Made by a program: the position numbers and the translations under genes. This document shows positions 20,544-28,389 of a DNA stretch of 64,000 bases, piece by piece. The notes under the pieces are model-generated. The model was not told the DNA's origin. It saw nothing but the letters and a program-made list of their open reading frames with translations, and did not search any database. The DNA comes from Betaproteobacteria bacterium (GTDB lineage Bacteria; Pseudomonadota; Gammaproteobacteria; Burkholderiales; Rhodocyclaceae): assembly GCA_028065725.1 (NCBI GenBank), contig JAPTVL010000173.1:248001-312000 (forward strand), written 5' to 3'. The first letter of the stretch is position 1; every line of letters starts with the position of its first letter.

Positions 20544-21686
20544 CTACTTGGCCGCTTCCTTGTCCAGCATGTCGAGAATTTCCCGTGCCGGGGTGATTCC
20601 CGCCTTCTCCGCCTCGCCCAGCCAGCGCCGGGCTTCGTCCAGGTTCCGCGGTGTGCCGCGGCCGGCGGCATAGAGGCGACCGGCGTTGAACTGGGCCGGC
20701 GGGAAACCGCTTTGCGCCGCCGCCAGGTAGTACTCGAAGGCGGCCTTCTCGTCCTTGGCCACGCTGCGTCCCTTTTCGTACAACTCGCCAAGATTGTTGC
20801 GCGCCGACGGTTCGCCCTGTTGCGCCGCCTCGCGGTAATACCGTGCCGCGCGTGCCGCATCAACCTTGCTCCCGATGCCCTCGGCATGCATCCAGCCGAG
20901 CAGGGTCTTGGCACTGGCGCGACCTTCCTTCGCGGCGCGGTCAAGGCGGGCAAAGGCGCATGGCGCATCGGGTGGCTCGGCCTCGAGGCAGATGCGACCG
21001 AGACGCTCGTTCGCCCCGACATGGCCGCCATCCGCGGCTTCGGTCAGCAGCACCAGGGCGCGTGCCGGATCGCTTTCCTCGATGCATTGTGCGTGGCGGA
21101 ACTTGGCGCCGCCAAAGCCCTTGTCGACCGCCGCGGCAAAGTGGGCGCAGGCGCGCTCGACGCTGGCCGGTTCGAGCATGCCATGCAAGGCGAAAGCGCC
21201 GAGCGCGTATTCGGCGGCGCCGATGCCGCGTCCAGACATGGCTTCGAGGCCCGGCCGGGTATCGGCGAAGCGGGTCCGGACCTGCTCGCGGTAGGCGTTG
21301 AACAGATCGTCGTCGCCGCGCGACAGCGCGCGTTCCGCCGCGCGCGCGGCGCGCAGCGCCAGCACGGCGAGCTTCTGTCGCGACGGCGCGTCATCGGGAT
21401 CGGCCCCCAGTGCGTTACGTAGTGTGGTGGCTTCGCCGCTGATGATCTCCAGCTCGGTCACGGGATCAATCTGCGCTGGCGCCGCGACTTTGGCTTTGGC
21501 TTTGCGTGCCGCAGCGTTCGGCCGGGCCGGTTTTGCCTTGGCTTTTTGCTTTGCGCTGCGCGTCTCGGTTTTGTTCGGTTTGGATTTTGCCCACAGAACA
21601 TCGATGGGCAGTGTGACCAGCCCCAGGATCAGCCCAAGGCCGATGGCAATGCGGTAATATTGCTTTAAATCAAAAGGTAGTATCAT
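20544..21686 (-). CDS. Sel1-repeat (TPR-like) protein
   Basis: 380 residues. An N-terminal hydrophobic segment (IAIGLGLILGLVTLPIDVLWA, residues 13-33) acts as signal or anchor, then a Lys/Ala-rich stretch, then at least four Sel1 repeats of about 36 residues (e.g. AARYYREAAQQGEPSARNNL, AFEYYLAAAQSGFPPAQFNA). Sel1 repeats mediate protein-protein contacts, often in the periplasm. Its only reasonable start is ATG 21686, whose complement overlaps the ATG of the divergent cytochrome gene (21685), leaving no intergenic space. Function unknown. Confidence 0.8.
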   Translation of the reverse strand: MILPFDLKQYYRIAIGLGLILGLVTLPIDVLWAKSKPNKTETRSAKQKAKAKPARPNAAARKAKAKVAAPAQIDPVTELEIISGEATTLRNALGADPDDAPSRQKLAVLALRAARAAERALSRGDDDLFNAYREQVRTRFADTRPGLEAMSGRGIGAAEYALGAFALHGMLEPASVERACAHFAAAVDKGFGGAKFRHAQCIEESDPARALVLLTEAADGGHVGANERLGRICLEAEPPDAPCAFARLDRAAKEGRASAKTLLGWMHAEGIGSKVDAARAARYYREAAQQGEPSARNNLGELYEKGRSVAKDEKAAFEYYLAAAQSGFPPAQFNAGRLYAAGRGTPRNLDEARRWLGEAEKAGITPAREILDMLDKEAAK

Positions 21687-22053
21687 GATGATGAAGTCAT
21701 TTCTGTACTGCGGCGATGTTGGACGAAAAGCCGTTCTGGTAGGGATAATGGTACTCGCCGCGCATTCTGCCGTGGCGCAGACTGTCAGCGAGGATGCGGC
21801 GGAGGCGCTGGCCAAGGCGGGTAAATGCTTTCGCTGCCACTCGGTGGACAAGGCCAAGAAAGCTCCGTCCTACAAAAGGATCGCGCAGAAATACAAAGGC
21901 AAGGCCGATGCCGAGGCCGCGCTGATTAAGCATCTTTCCGGCACCAAGTCGGTCAAGGTCGAGGATGGCGGCGACGAAGAGCATGAGCCGCCTCCAGCCA
22001 AGGATGCCGCGGACTTGAAGAATCTGGTGCGCTGGATTTTGTCGCGGGGATAG
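21685..22053 (+). CDS. Small monohaem cytochrome c
   Basis: 122 residues with an N-terminal signal peptide (ending near SAVAQT, residue 32) and one haem-binding CFRCH. There is no Met in the usual distal-ligand position; the region DEEHEPPPAKDAADLKNLVRW offers a His instead, so His/His ligation is possible. It shares the pattern P-x-x-K-x-I-x-x-KYKG with the C-terminal haem domain of the protein at 25917-27245. Three ATGs in a row open the frame; the first has AAAGG at a 7-nt spacing. Convergent with the MtrB-type gene, it is probably a periplasmic electron carrier of the same locus. Confidence 0.85.
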   Translation: MMMKSFLYCGDVGRKAVLVGIMVLAAHSAVAQTVSEDAAEALAKAGKCFRCHSVDKAKKAPSYKRIAQKYKGKADAEAALIKHLSGTKSVKVEDGGDEEHEPPPAKDAADLKNLVRWILSRG

Positions 22054-22121
22054 TTTTCGGGCAGCACTCCGGCGAGGTGCCGCAACCATCGCGGGGCACC
22101 GCGTTCCGCAGGGTGCAAATG

Positions 22122-22148
22122 AAACAGGCCGCTGCAAGCGGCCTGTTT
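22122..22148. terminator. Bidirectional terminator between cytochrome c and the MtrB-type gene
   Basis: A 12-bp perfect stem (AAACAGGCCGCT with AGCGGCCTGTTT) and 3-nt loop. A-run and T-run ends on both sides allow termination in either direction between two convergent genes. Confidence 0.85.
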
Positions 22149-22167
22149 ACCCCGGGCACGAGCGGCC

Positions 22168-24513
22168 TTACCAGCTCTTGACCACCGCCGAAACGCCGAA
22201 CACGTGGTTGCTGTAGCGTGGTGCCGTTTGTCCGGTCAGCAAAACCTGAGTCGTGGCGGTCGGCGCGACGTTGTCGTAGGCCCAGTCGGCCGACCTCAGG
22301 TTCTCGTAGAGGTAATTGAAGCGCCAACTGAGTTCTTTGCTGTAGTCCCACTTGGCAAACAACTGCAAACTGTGCAACTGGTTCCAGCTATCGGGCATCG
22401 AGGTCTGGGCGGGGATCCCGGTTCCCGTAGACACCGAAGCCTTGCCCACTCCTTTGTTCAGCACATAAGTTCCGCCGAGATCCCAGCGCTCTTTCGGTTG
22501 CCATTTGAGGCCGAAGCCGACCGTGTTGTCGCGATTTTCCAGATCCACAAACCAATCACGCGTTTGGTTGCTCGCCGTGGTTGTGCTGCGAGTCCAACTT
22601 CTTCCAGCCTGTCTTGTCCCGGTCATCCCATAGCTCGCAAACGCAAACGTGGTCAGGTTTTCTTCCGGTTGCCACTGCACATCGAGATTAACGTTGGCCC
22701 CATCGGCAAGCGTGCGGCCCAGGCAACTGTCCGGCAGTGTTGCGGCCGTTGCGGCGGGAATGCCATTGGCGGTAATGGCACTGGCATCGGCAATGGAGTT
22801 GCAGTTCGGTCCCTTTGATTTTTGCCGATAAGTATCGACCGCCGTCTGCAGGCTGACGGTTTCCGAGGCCGTCCAGTTGCCCGACGCGCGAACCCGATCT
22901 TCGTTGTAATCGCTGTACATGAACGGACGCAAGCTCGGGTGTTCGTTCAGCGGTCGGGCGGCGAGAAAGGTCGGATCCCAATAGCTATTGCGGAACTCCA
23001 CGTTGCGGTCGTACTCTGAACCGCGGCGCTGCGTGTAGATGTAACCGACGCTGCCAAGGAATTCATCTGAAATCGGTCGGCGAAGCTCGACTGACAATTT
23101 GTCCGTGTTGGTGAGATTGCGGTCCGCCATGTCCTTGTAGAGGGCGTCCTTCGTCGAGTAATTGACGTTCTTGCGTTCAAGGCCCGCGCGCAGAATCGTT
23201 CTTGCAGCGATCTCATAATCGCCATCAATGGCAAGCTTGTTCTCCGTCGTGCTCAAAGGCGTATTTCTGCGCTTCTCCTCGCCGGCTCTGGTGCCGCCCG
23301 CTTTCGCTATTCCATCGTGGCCCAAGTAGTCGTAGTTTGCTGCCGGTGTCTGGTTGTCGCTTTGATGATACTGATACGCCAGCTTGAGGTTCATCTTGTC
23401 CATTGGCTTGGCGGTCAGGGCGATATCCAGCAGAGTCTTGACCACTTTTCCATCCAGCGAGGCGCGCGGGGCGACGTTGCCCGCCGCGCCAGTCGCCAGG
23501 TTCGCGGAATAGGGCAGAAAGGACTCGTTCTGTCGGGCGATGCTGTACGAAAACTTGCTGGTCAGTCGCGTGCTCTTGGTGAGGTTGTAGCCGCCAGTGG
23601 CGTTGATCTGATGGAAATCATTGCTTGGCGCCAGCGACATCCGGGCGTCGGTCTCTCCGACGGTATTGGTAAACGGGTTGCGGACGTTGAATGATGCCAG
23701 GTTATTGTGATACTGCGAGTAGTTGTAGCCCAGAGAGAACTGTGCGACCTTGGTGGTGTAAGAGAGAATGGTATTGACCCGCCGGGTGCGGTCATCGATT
23801 TGATAGGGGACAAGAGCCGAAGCTTGGCCACCTAGCGCAGACCGTACTCCGGCTATCCGTGTGCCGTCGCGGTGGTCTTCGCGGTAGCTGACTTTCCAGT
23901 CCCAGTCACTTGTCGCTATTCCGTTCAATCCCAGACGGATGATGTCGCGCCCCTGCTGGATGCCGAATTGACGTAATCGCGGATTGATGGCTGCCGTATC
24001 CGCCGCAGTTTTTGCTTTGTATGCCGCCGGCAGGGTCAGATTGCTGGTACCCAGTCCGTCATGGATGAACGAGGCTGACTCCGTTTGCGATTTCTTGATT
24101 TGATCCAGGCTCAACGAAACATTCCACTTGCCCTGGATACCGCCCTCGGCCTGCAGTTTTCGCGAATCAAGCCCCAGCGTCGAGCCATACACATGCCAGT
24201 ACTGCGCATCGTTGTTTACGTCGCGCGTGAGCCAGTTGAAGCCGGCAAGCGGGAAACCGCCCTTGTCGATCAGCCCTGAAAATTGACCGAAACGGAATGA
24301 ATCCTTCGAGTTGTAGCCGACGCCCAACTCAACATAATTATCCGCCCAGCGCGACATGTCGGCGTCGCGAAAAAGCACGTCGGTATCGCGGAAGAGGCGG
24401 GCCGTCAGCACCGGATCGGCGTAGGCCGGAGCCACCGCCAGCGTGGCGAGGGCCGAGCATACCGCGAACCCGATGCGGTTGCGACGAAGAGGCGCGGTTT
24501 TGTTCTGGATCAT
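22168..24513 (-). CDS. MtrB/PioB family outer-membrane beta-barrel of a decahaem conduit
   Basis: 781 residues. A signal peptide ends near VAPAYA/DP (residue 32), followed by a long series of alternating strands and an aromatic C-terminal end (FGVSAVVKSW), as in barrels. Size and pattern match MtrB/MtoB/PioB proteins, which sheath a decahaem cytochrome and carry electrons across the outer membrane. The N-terminal Cys-x-x-Cys seen in Shewanella MtrB is absent. The gene is 30 nt behind the decahaem gene, its direct partner. No outer-surface multihaem cytochrome (MtrC) lies next to it, so the arrangement is closer to the MtoAB/PioAB iron-oxidation type. Direction of electron flow cannot be read from sequence. 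Confidence 0.85.
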   Translation of the reverse strand: MIQNKTAPLRRNRIGFAVCSALATLAVAPAYADPVLTARLFRDTDVLFRDADMSRWADNYVELGVGYNSKDSFRFGQFSGLIDKGGFPLAGFNWLTRDVNNDAQYWHVYGSTLGLDSRKLQAEGGIQGKWNVSLSLDQIKKSQTESASFIHDGLGTSNLTLPAAYKAKTAADTAAINPRLRQFGIQQGRDIIRLGLNGIATSDWDWKVSYREDHRDGTRIAGVRSALGGQASALVPYQIDDRTRRVNTILSYTTKVAQFSLGYNYSQYHNNLASFNVRNPFTNTVGETDARMSLAPSNDFHQINATGGYNLTKSTRLTSKFSYSIARQNESFLPYSANLATGAAGNVAPRASLDGKVVKTLLDIALTAKPMDKMNLKLAYQYHQSDNQTPAANYDYLGHDGIAKAGGTRAGEEKRRNTPLSTTENKLAIDGDYEIAARTILRAGLERKNVNYSTKDALYKDMADRNLTNTDKLSVELRRPISDEFLGSVGYIYTQRRGSEYDRNVEFRNSYWDPTFLAARPLNEHPSLRPFMYSDYNEDRVRASGNWTASETVSLQTAVDTYRQKSKGPNCNSIADASAITANGIPAATAATLPDSCLGRTLADGANVNLDVQWQPEENLTTFAFASYGMTGTRQAGRSWTRSTTTASNQTRDWFVDLENRDNTVGFGLKWQPKERWDLGGTYVLNKGVGKASVSTGTGIPAQTSMPDSWNQLHSLQLFAKWDYSKELSWRFNYLYENLRSADWAYDNVAPTATTQVLLTGQTAPRYSNHVFGVSAVVKSW

Positions 24514-24543
24514 GGCGTCACCTAGCGAAAAAGCGTGTTGGGA

Positions 24544-25533
24544 TCAGCGCAACAACCGCGCGCCCGAGGGGTGGTTGCTGCCGTGAATCTTGTTGTGGCA
24601 GTTTGCGCAAGCACTTCCAAGAATTCGTCGCGCGTTGCCGGCGGCGCTTGCGCCGCCAGGCAAGGATTCGGCGCCAAATGCCGACTGGGAGTGTTGAGCT
24701 GCGACCATATGGCACTGCTGGCACAGATAGGGCATGCGCACTTTGAGCATGGGCGCATTGTTGGTTCCGTGTGGGTTGTGACAGTTTGTGCAGTCATCCT
24801 GGACGGAACGGTGCTCCCAAAGGAAGGGGCCGCGCTTGTCTGCATGGCATGTGAAACAGGTTTCGTTGACAGAGTTCTGCTGTAATGAGGCGCGCGTCGA
24901 GGATCCATGGGATGCGTGGCAGGAAGAGCAGGCGAAGAAGCCGGTCTTGGTCGGGTGCGTGGAAATCCGGTGCAGTTCGGCGCGGCGATCCTGGTGACAT
25001 TCAAAACATACGCTGGCTTGGGTTTCGGCCACCATTACCGGGTCTTTGGAGGCATGCAAGCGGTGACAACTGGCGCAGGATTGCTTGGTTTGTTCGTGCT
25101 TGCTGCCTTGCCAGTGAGTGTGCGCCCCTGTTTCGTGGCACGCAAGACACGCGTTGTTTTGCGGTTCGGCGGGAGCCTTCTTGCCAAAAGTCACCGGTAC
25201 CAACCCCTTCGTCCGCGGCTTTCTGTTGTGCTCGGTGAGGTCGCCGTGGCAACTGCCGCACATGGCGTCCTCGGGATTGCCGGTGATCGATTTGCCGGTG
25301 GCCGCCGGCGTGCGCGCATCGCCCTTGACGCCGTGCTTGGTCTTGGTGATGGCATAGAAGCCTTCGTGGCACTCGATGCAGGGCTTGGTTTCACCGCTTT
25401 CGGCGCGCGACCGCGCTTGTGGAGTGTCCGGACTTTTCGCCGCCTGGGCGAAAACGCTGCCGGCGAGTCCGCTGGCGATCATGAAGCCTAGGCCGAACGC
25501 AACTGCGCGACATTTCTGGATTGTCTGGTTCAT
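24544..25533 (-). CDS. Decahaem c-type cytochrome, MtrA/MtoA/PioA (DmsE) family
   Basis: 329 residues. A signal peptide (GLAGSVFAQA, about residue 30) precedes ten CxxCH motifs: CIECH, CGSCH, CLACH, CASCH, CFECH, CSSCH, CFTCH, CTNCH, CQQCH, CANCH. This count and size match MtrA-type cytochromes, which sit inside the MtrB-type barrel and pass electrons between periplasm and cell exterior. I chose ATG 25533, which has GGAA 8 nt upstream; the open frame further up lacks a signal peptide. It is the first gene of the pair with the MtrB-type porin, and its promoter should lie in the 383-bp gap upstream. Confidence 0.95.
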   Translation of the reverse strand: MNQTIQKCRAVAFGLGFMIASGLAGSVFAQAAKSPDTPQARSRAESGETKPCIECHEGFYAITKTKHGVKGDARTPAATGKSITGNPEDAMCGSCHGDLTEHNRKPRTKGLVPVTFGKKAPAEPQNNACLACHETGAHTHWQGSKHEQTKQSCASCHRLHASKDPVMVAETQASVCFECHQDRRAELHRISTHPTKTGFFACSSCHASHGSSTRASLQQNSVNETCFTCHADKRGPFLWEHRSVQDDCTNCHNPHGTNNAPMLKVRMPYLCQQCHMVAAQHSQSAFGAESLPGGASAAGNARRILGSACANCHNKIHGSNHPSGARLLR

Positions 25534-25916
25534 ATTTTGGTTCCGGCGATGCGTTTGCCCGATTTCCGGGTGGAATTTGCATCCAAGCTTGGATGACTCT
25601 TCGCCAATCTTCATAAACGACATTACTAAAGTCTTATTTGATATTGATTCAAACAGACTTTTTAAAAAATAACAACTCTTTTTTTGCTATTCCCCATTCG
25701 TCACAGGGTTAAAAGTGTTTCATTTTCGCAACACGAGTTTATGGCTCCGGTGTACGTTCTGCCCCGAATGAAAGCTGTTTATGAACAGGAAATTATGTGA
25801 TTTGCTTAACAACTCACAGGAGACGTGCTGTGAGCGACCGCTGTCGAGAGCCCGCACACCGCATAAAGACGGGGGAACGCCTTCATGCGGCGGGACGGGA
25901 GCTTTTGAGACGCCCC
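25534..25916. promoter_or_regulatory. Gap upstream of the decahaem gene
   Basis: A 383-bp stretch with no convincing gene and clear AT enrichment, especially 25610-25800. It should hold the promoter of the decahaem/MtrB pair. An imperfect FNR-like inverted repeat TTGA-N7-TCAA lies at 25638-25652, but its spacing is one base too long for the FNR/CRP consensus. Confidence 0.4.
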
Positions 25917-27245
25917 CTATTTGTTGCGGGTGGCGATGTAGTCGGAAACCAGTTTGACTTCGCTGGCCTTGAGGTCGTCGGTGACGCCTTCTTCCTTGTG
26001 GGTCTTGTTCTTGGTCAGGCGCAGGGTTATGCATTCCCAGTCGCCCTTGTATTTTTCGTGAATCTGCTTCATCGGCGGCCCGGTCTTCTTCTGCACGTAG
26101 GCATGGCATTGCGGACAGCCGACGCGCTCGATGACGGCCTTGGCGTTGCCTTCGTCGACGGCCCCAATAGGTGCGCCGGTCGGCGCCGGGCAGGGCGGCA
26201 GGTCGGAACCGTCGCGGTAAGGGATTTTCTTCTTGCCGCCCGGTGCGGTCGCCTCGGCCTTGGGCGCGGGCTCGGCCTTGGCGACCACCGGTTCCGGCTT
26301 CTTTGCGGCCTGGGCTTCGGTTTCCTTCTTCTTCGCCAGCGCCTCGGCTTCGCGCTTCTGCAAGGCCAGCGCTTCGGCTTCTTTCCTGGCCTTGGCTTCG
26401 GCCTCTGATTTCTGAGCCGCCAGCGCCTCGGCTTCGCGTTTGGCCTTGGCCTCGGCGTCGCGCTTGGCCGTCGCCTGAGCCTCGGCCTCGCGCCGGGCCC
26501 GTTCTTCGTTTTCGCGCTTTACGGCATCGAGGGCAGCGGTATCCTTGCGCGCCTTGGCCTCGGCTTCGCGTTTGGCCAGAGCCTCTTTTTCCTGCTTCGC
26601 GGTGGCTTCGCGCCTGGCCTGTGTTTCGGCATCACGTGCTGCCTGGGTCTTCGCCTCCGCCTCCTGTTTGGCTTTGGCGGCGGCGTCCTTGCCGGCCAGT
26701 GCCTTGGCTTCGGCTTCCTGCCTGGCTTTGGCTGCAGCGTCCTGCTTGGCCTGAGCCTTGGCCTCTGCCGCAGCCTTGGCTTTTGCCTCGGCGTCGCGTT
26801 TGGCCTGGGCCTTGGCTTCGGCCGCTGCCTTGGCCTTGTCCGCGGCCTCCTGCCTGGCCTTGGCGGCTGCTGCGCGCTTCGCTTCCGGGCTGCCGGGCTT
26901 CGGTGCTGCGGCCTGTGCCGCCGCCTGTTCCTCGAAGGTGGTTGCGGCCAGCCACTCCGACATGGCCTTGATCTCTTCGGCCGAGACGGACTTCATCTCG
27001 TTGGCATGGCTGGGGGAGGCCGAAATCGCCGCGGAGATCTTGGCCGGATCGCCCTTCAATGCCACTTTCATGGTTTTGACCGAGGGCGCGGTGCTGCGTG
27101 CCTCGTAGAAATGGCACAGGGCGCAGTTCTTCTGCTTGAACAGCGTGCGGCCATTGGCGCCGGACTGTGCCTGTGCGGACAGCGCGGCCAGCGTCAGGGC
27201 GGCGAATGCGATGGCGACGCGCATTGGGGCCGGATTCGGTTTCAT
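25917..27245 (-). CDS. Two-haem cytochrome c with haem domains at both ends of a long Ala/Lys/Glu helix
   Basis: 442 residues. Signal peptide to about residue 26 (ALSAQAQ), then a class I-like haem domain with CALCH at 41-45 and a plausible Met ligand near 84-95. Residues about 105-315 are almost only A, K, E, R, Q and D in short repeats (EAKAKAAAEAKAQAKRDAEA) without Pro or Gly breaks, as in single alpha helices or TolA. After a short Pro-rich linker, a second haem domain follows with CPQCH at 377-381. Its start ATG 27245 is 10 nt behind the haem-sensor gene. Being next to the MtrA/MtrB pair suggests an extended periplasmic electron carrier; this is an inference. Confidence 0.85.
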   Translation of the reverse strand: MKPNPAPMRVAIAFAALTLAALSAQAQSGANGRTLFKQKNCALCHFYEARSTAPSVKTMKVALKGDPAKISAAISASPSHANEMKSVSAEEIKAMSEWLAATTFEEQAAAQAAAPKPGSPEAKRAAAAKARQEAADKAKAAAEAKAQAKRDAEAKAKAAAEAKAQAKQDAAAKARQEAEAKALAGKDAAAKAKQEAEAKTQAARDAETQARREATAKQEKEALAKREAEAKARKDTAALDAVKRENEERARREAEAQATAKRDAEAKAKREAEALAAQKSEAEAKARKEAEALALQKREAEALAKKKETEAQAAKKPEPVVAKAEPAPKAEATAPGGKKKIPYRDGSDLPPCPAPTGAPIGAVDEGNAKAVIERVGCPQCHAYVQKKTGPPMKQIHEKYKGDWECITLRLTKNKTHKEEGVTDDLKASEVKLVSDYIATRNK

Positions 27246-27255
27246 GATTTCAGAC

Positions 27256-28137
27256 TCAGCCACCCTGCTTGTTGAAAAATTCCATGGCCTTGACCAGGCT
27301 GCGGCGCATGCGATTGAAGGCGGAGCTGAGCTGGGCGACTTCGTCGTCGCCTTTCTCGTTGAATTCCCCCATCTCGAAATTGCCCTTGCTGATTTCGTCG
27401 GCAATTGCCGCCATTTCGCTCAAGCGGCTGGTGATCAGCGCGGTCAGCATCAGGTTGAGGAGGATGAAAACGGCGACGAAGACGCCGGTGAGCGTGCCCA
27501 TGAAGGTCTTGAACATGCGTTCGGCATTGGCGATCGGCACCGACAGCGGAACGCTGACGATCTGGGCACCGACAATCTCCTTGAGTTTCCAGCCGTAACC
27601 GTTGTCGCCGTAGATCGCGACCATTTTGGGCGGAGCCTTTTCCGGCGTGGTGTGGCAGCCAAGGCAGCCGGACTGCTTGATCTGGATCGGTCGCGCAAGG
27701 TAGAGGTAGGGGCCTTTCGAGGTTTCGCGTACTCCCCATTCCTGTTCTTTCGTGGCGTCGCTGCGGAAGCCGTTGATGATGCGGGCTTCCCAGTCTTCCG
27801 GACGGTGCTTGACGTTGGTCGGGTTCAGCGCGACTTCACGGTAGCCGTATTCCGGGTAGCGCTTCTGCACGGCTTCCATGACCTTGTTGGCGGCATAGGC
27901 CGGGATGCCCATCATGAGCATTTCCTCGTCCTCTTCGGTTTCCCGCAGATTCGGACCGACTTCATTGACGGCCCAGGTGCGCGCCGAAAGAATGGTTTCC
28001 ATCAGCACGCCGGCATTCGACAGTACTTCGTCGCGGGCGTTGTCGTTGAGCTGCTGGTAGGAGAAGTAGCCGGAAGCGCCGAGCGCCATTCCGAACACGA
28101 CCACCAGCATCGAATTGAATTTTCCTCTCAGCTTCAT
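27256..28137 (-). CDS. Membrane haem-c sensor-like protein: DUF3365 (Tll0287-like) plus HAMP, no output domain
   Basis: 293 residues. Membrane segment 1 at about 8-25 (MLVVVFGMALGASGYFSY), then a periplasmic domain with TILSARTWAVNEVGP and one haem motif SGCLGCHTTPEKAPP near residue 157, as in DUF3365/Tll0287-like domains. Membrane segment 2 (TGVFVAVFILLNLMLTALI) is followed by a HAMP region (SRLSEMAAIADEISKGNFEM...DDEVAQLSSAFNRMRRSL), after which the protein ends. No kinase, cyclase or methyl-accepting domain is present. GGAGG lies 6 nt before ATG 28137. As first gene of the operon with the helix cytochrome, it may sense redox state or act as an electron donor from the inner membrane. Confidence 0.82.
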   Translation of the reverse strand: MKLRGKFNSMLVVVFGMALGASGYFSYQQLNDNARDEVLSNAGVLMETILSARTWAVNEVGPNLRETEEDEEMLMMGIPAYAANKVMEAVQKRYPEYGYREVALNPTNVKHRPEDWEARIINGFRSDATKEQEWGVRETSKGPYLYLARPIQIKQSGCLGCHTTPEKAPPKMVAIYGDNGYGWKLKEIVGAQIVSVPLSVPIANAERMFKTFMGTLTGVFVAVFILLNLMLTALITSRLSEMAAIADEISKGNFEMGEFNEKGDDEVAQLSSAFNRMRRSLVKAMEFFNKQGG

Positions 28138-28389
28138 GAGCCGCCTCCACCGGGTTCTTTGGTGGCAAAGCCTATCATGACGGCCTTGCCGGTTTGTAGT
28201 GCAATGCCGCGGACCTTGCTCCTGCCAGAGTCGAGCCATGCGTCATGGTTTTATGCAAATCCGCGTACTGTAGCATATAGCCAAGGGCATATTTAGGCAT
28301 AAACTAAATCTGGATAGGGGCGGCAGTGCAGATCGCCAACGGCGCCTGGCTGCATCCCAGCCGGCATACACAAGGAGGGTGGCAACAAG
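28138..28389. promoter_or_regulatory. Divergent region between the cytochrome operon and two unknown genes
   Basis: A 252-bp spacer separating minus-strand electron-transfer genes from plus-strand genes of unknown function. It is less GC-rich around 28240-28310 (TAGCATATAGCC, GGCATATTTAGGC). No gene or clear operator was recognised; promoters for both directions are expected here. Confidence 0.4.

Noticed and set aside
25638..25652. FNR/CRP-like site TTGA-N7-TCAA before the decahaem gene
   Set aside because: Spacing is one base longer than the FNR consensus (TTGA-N6-TCAA), so it is not called as a binding site.
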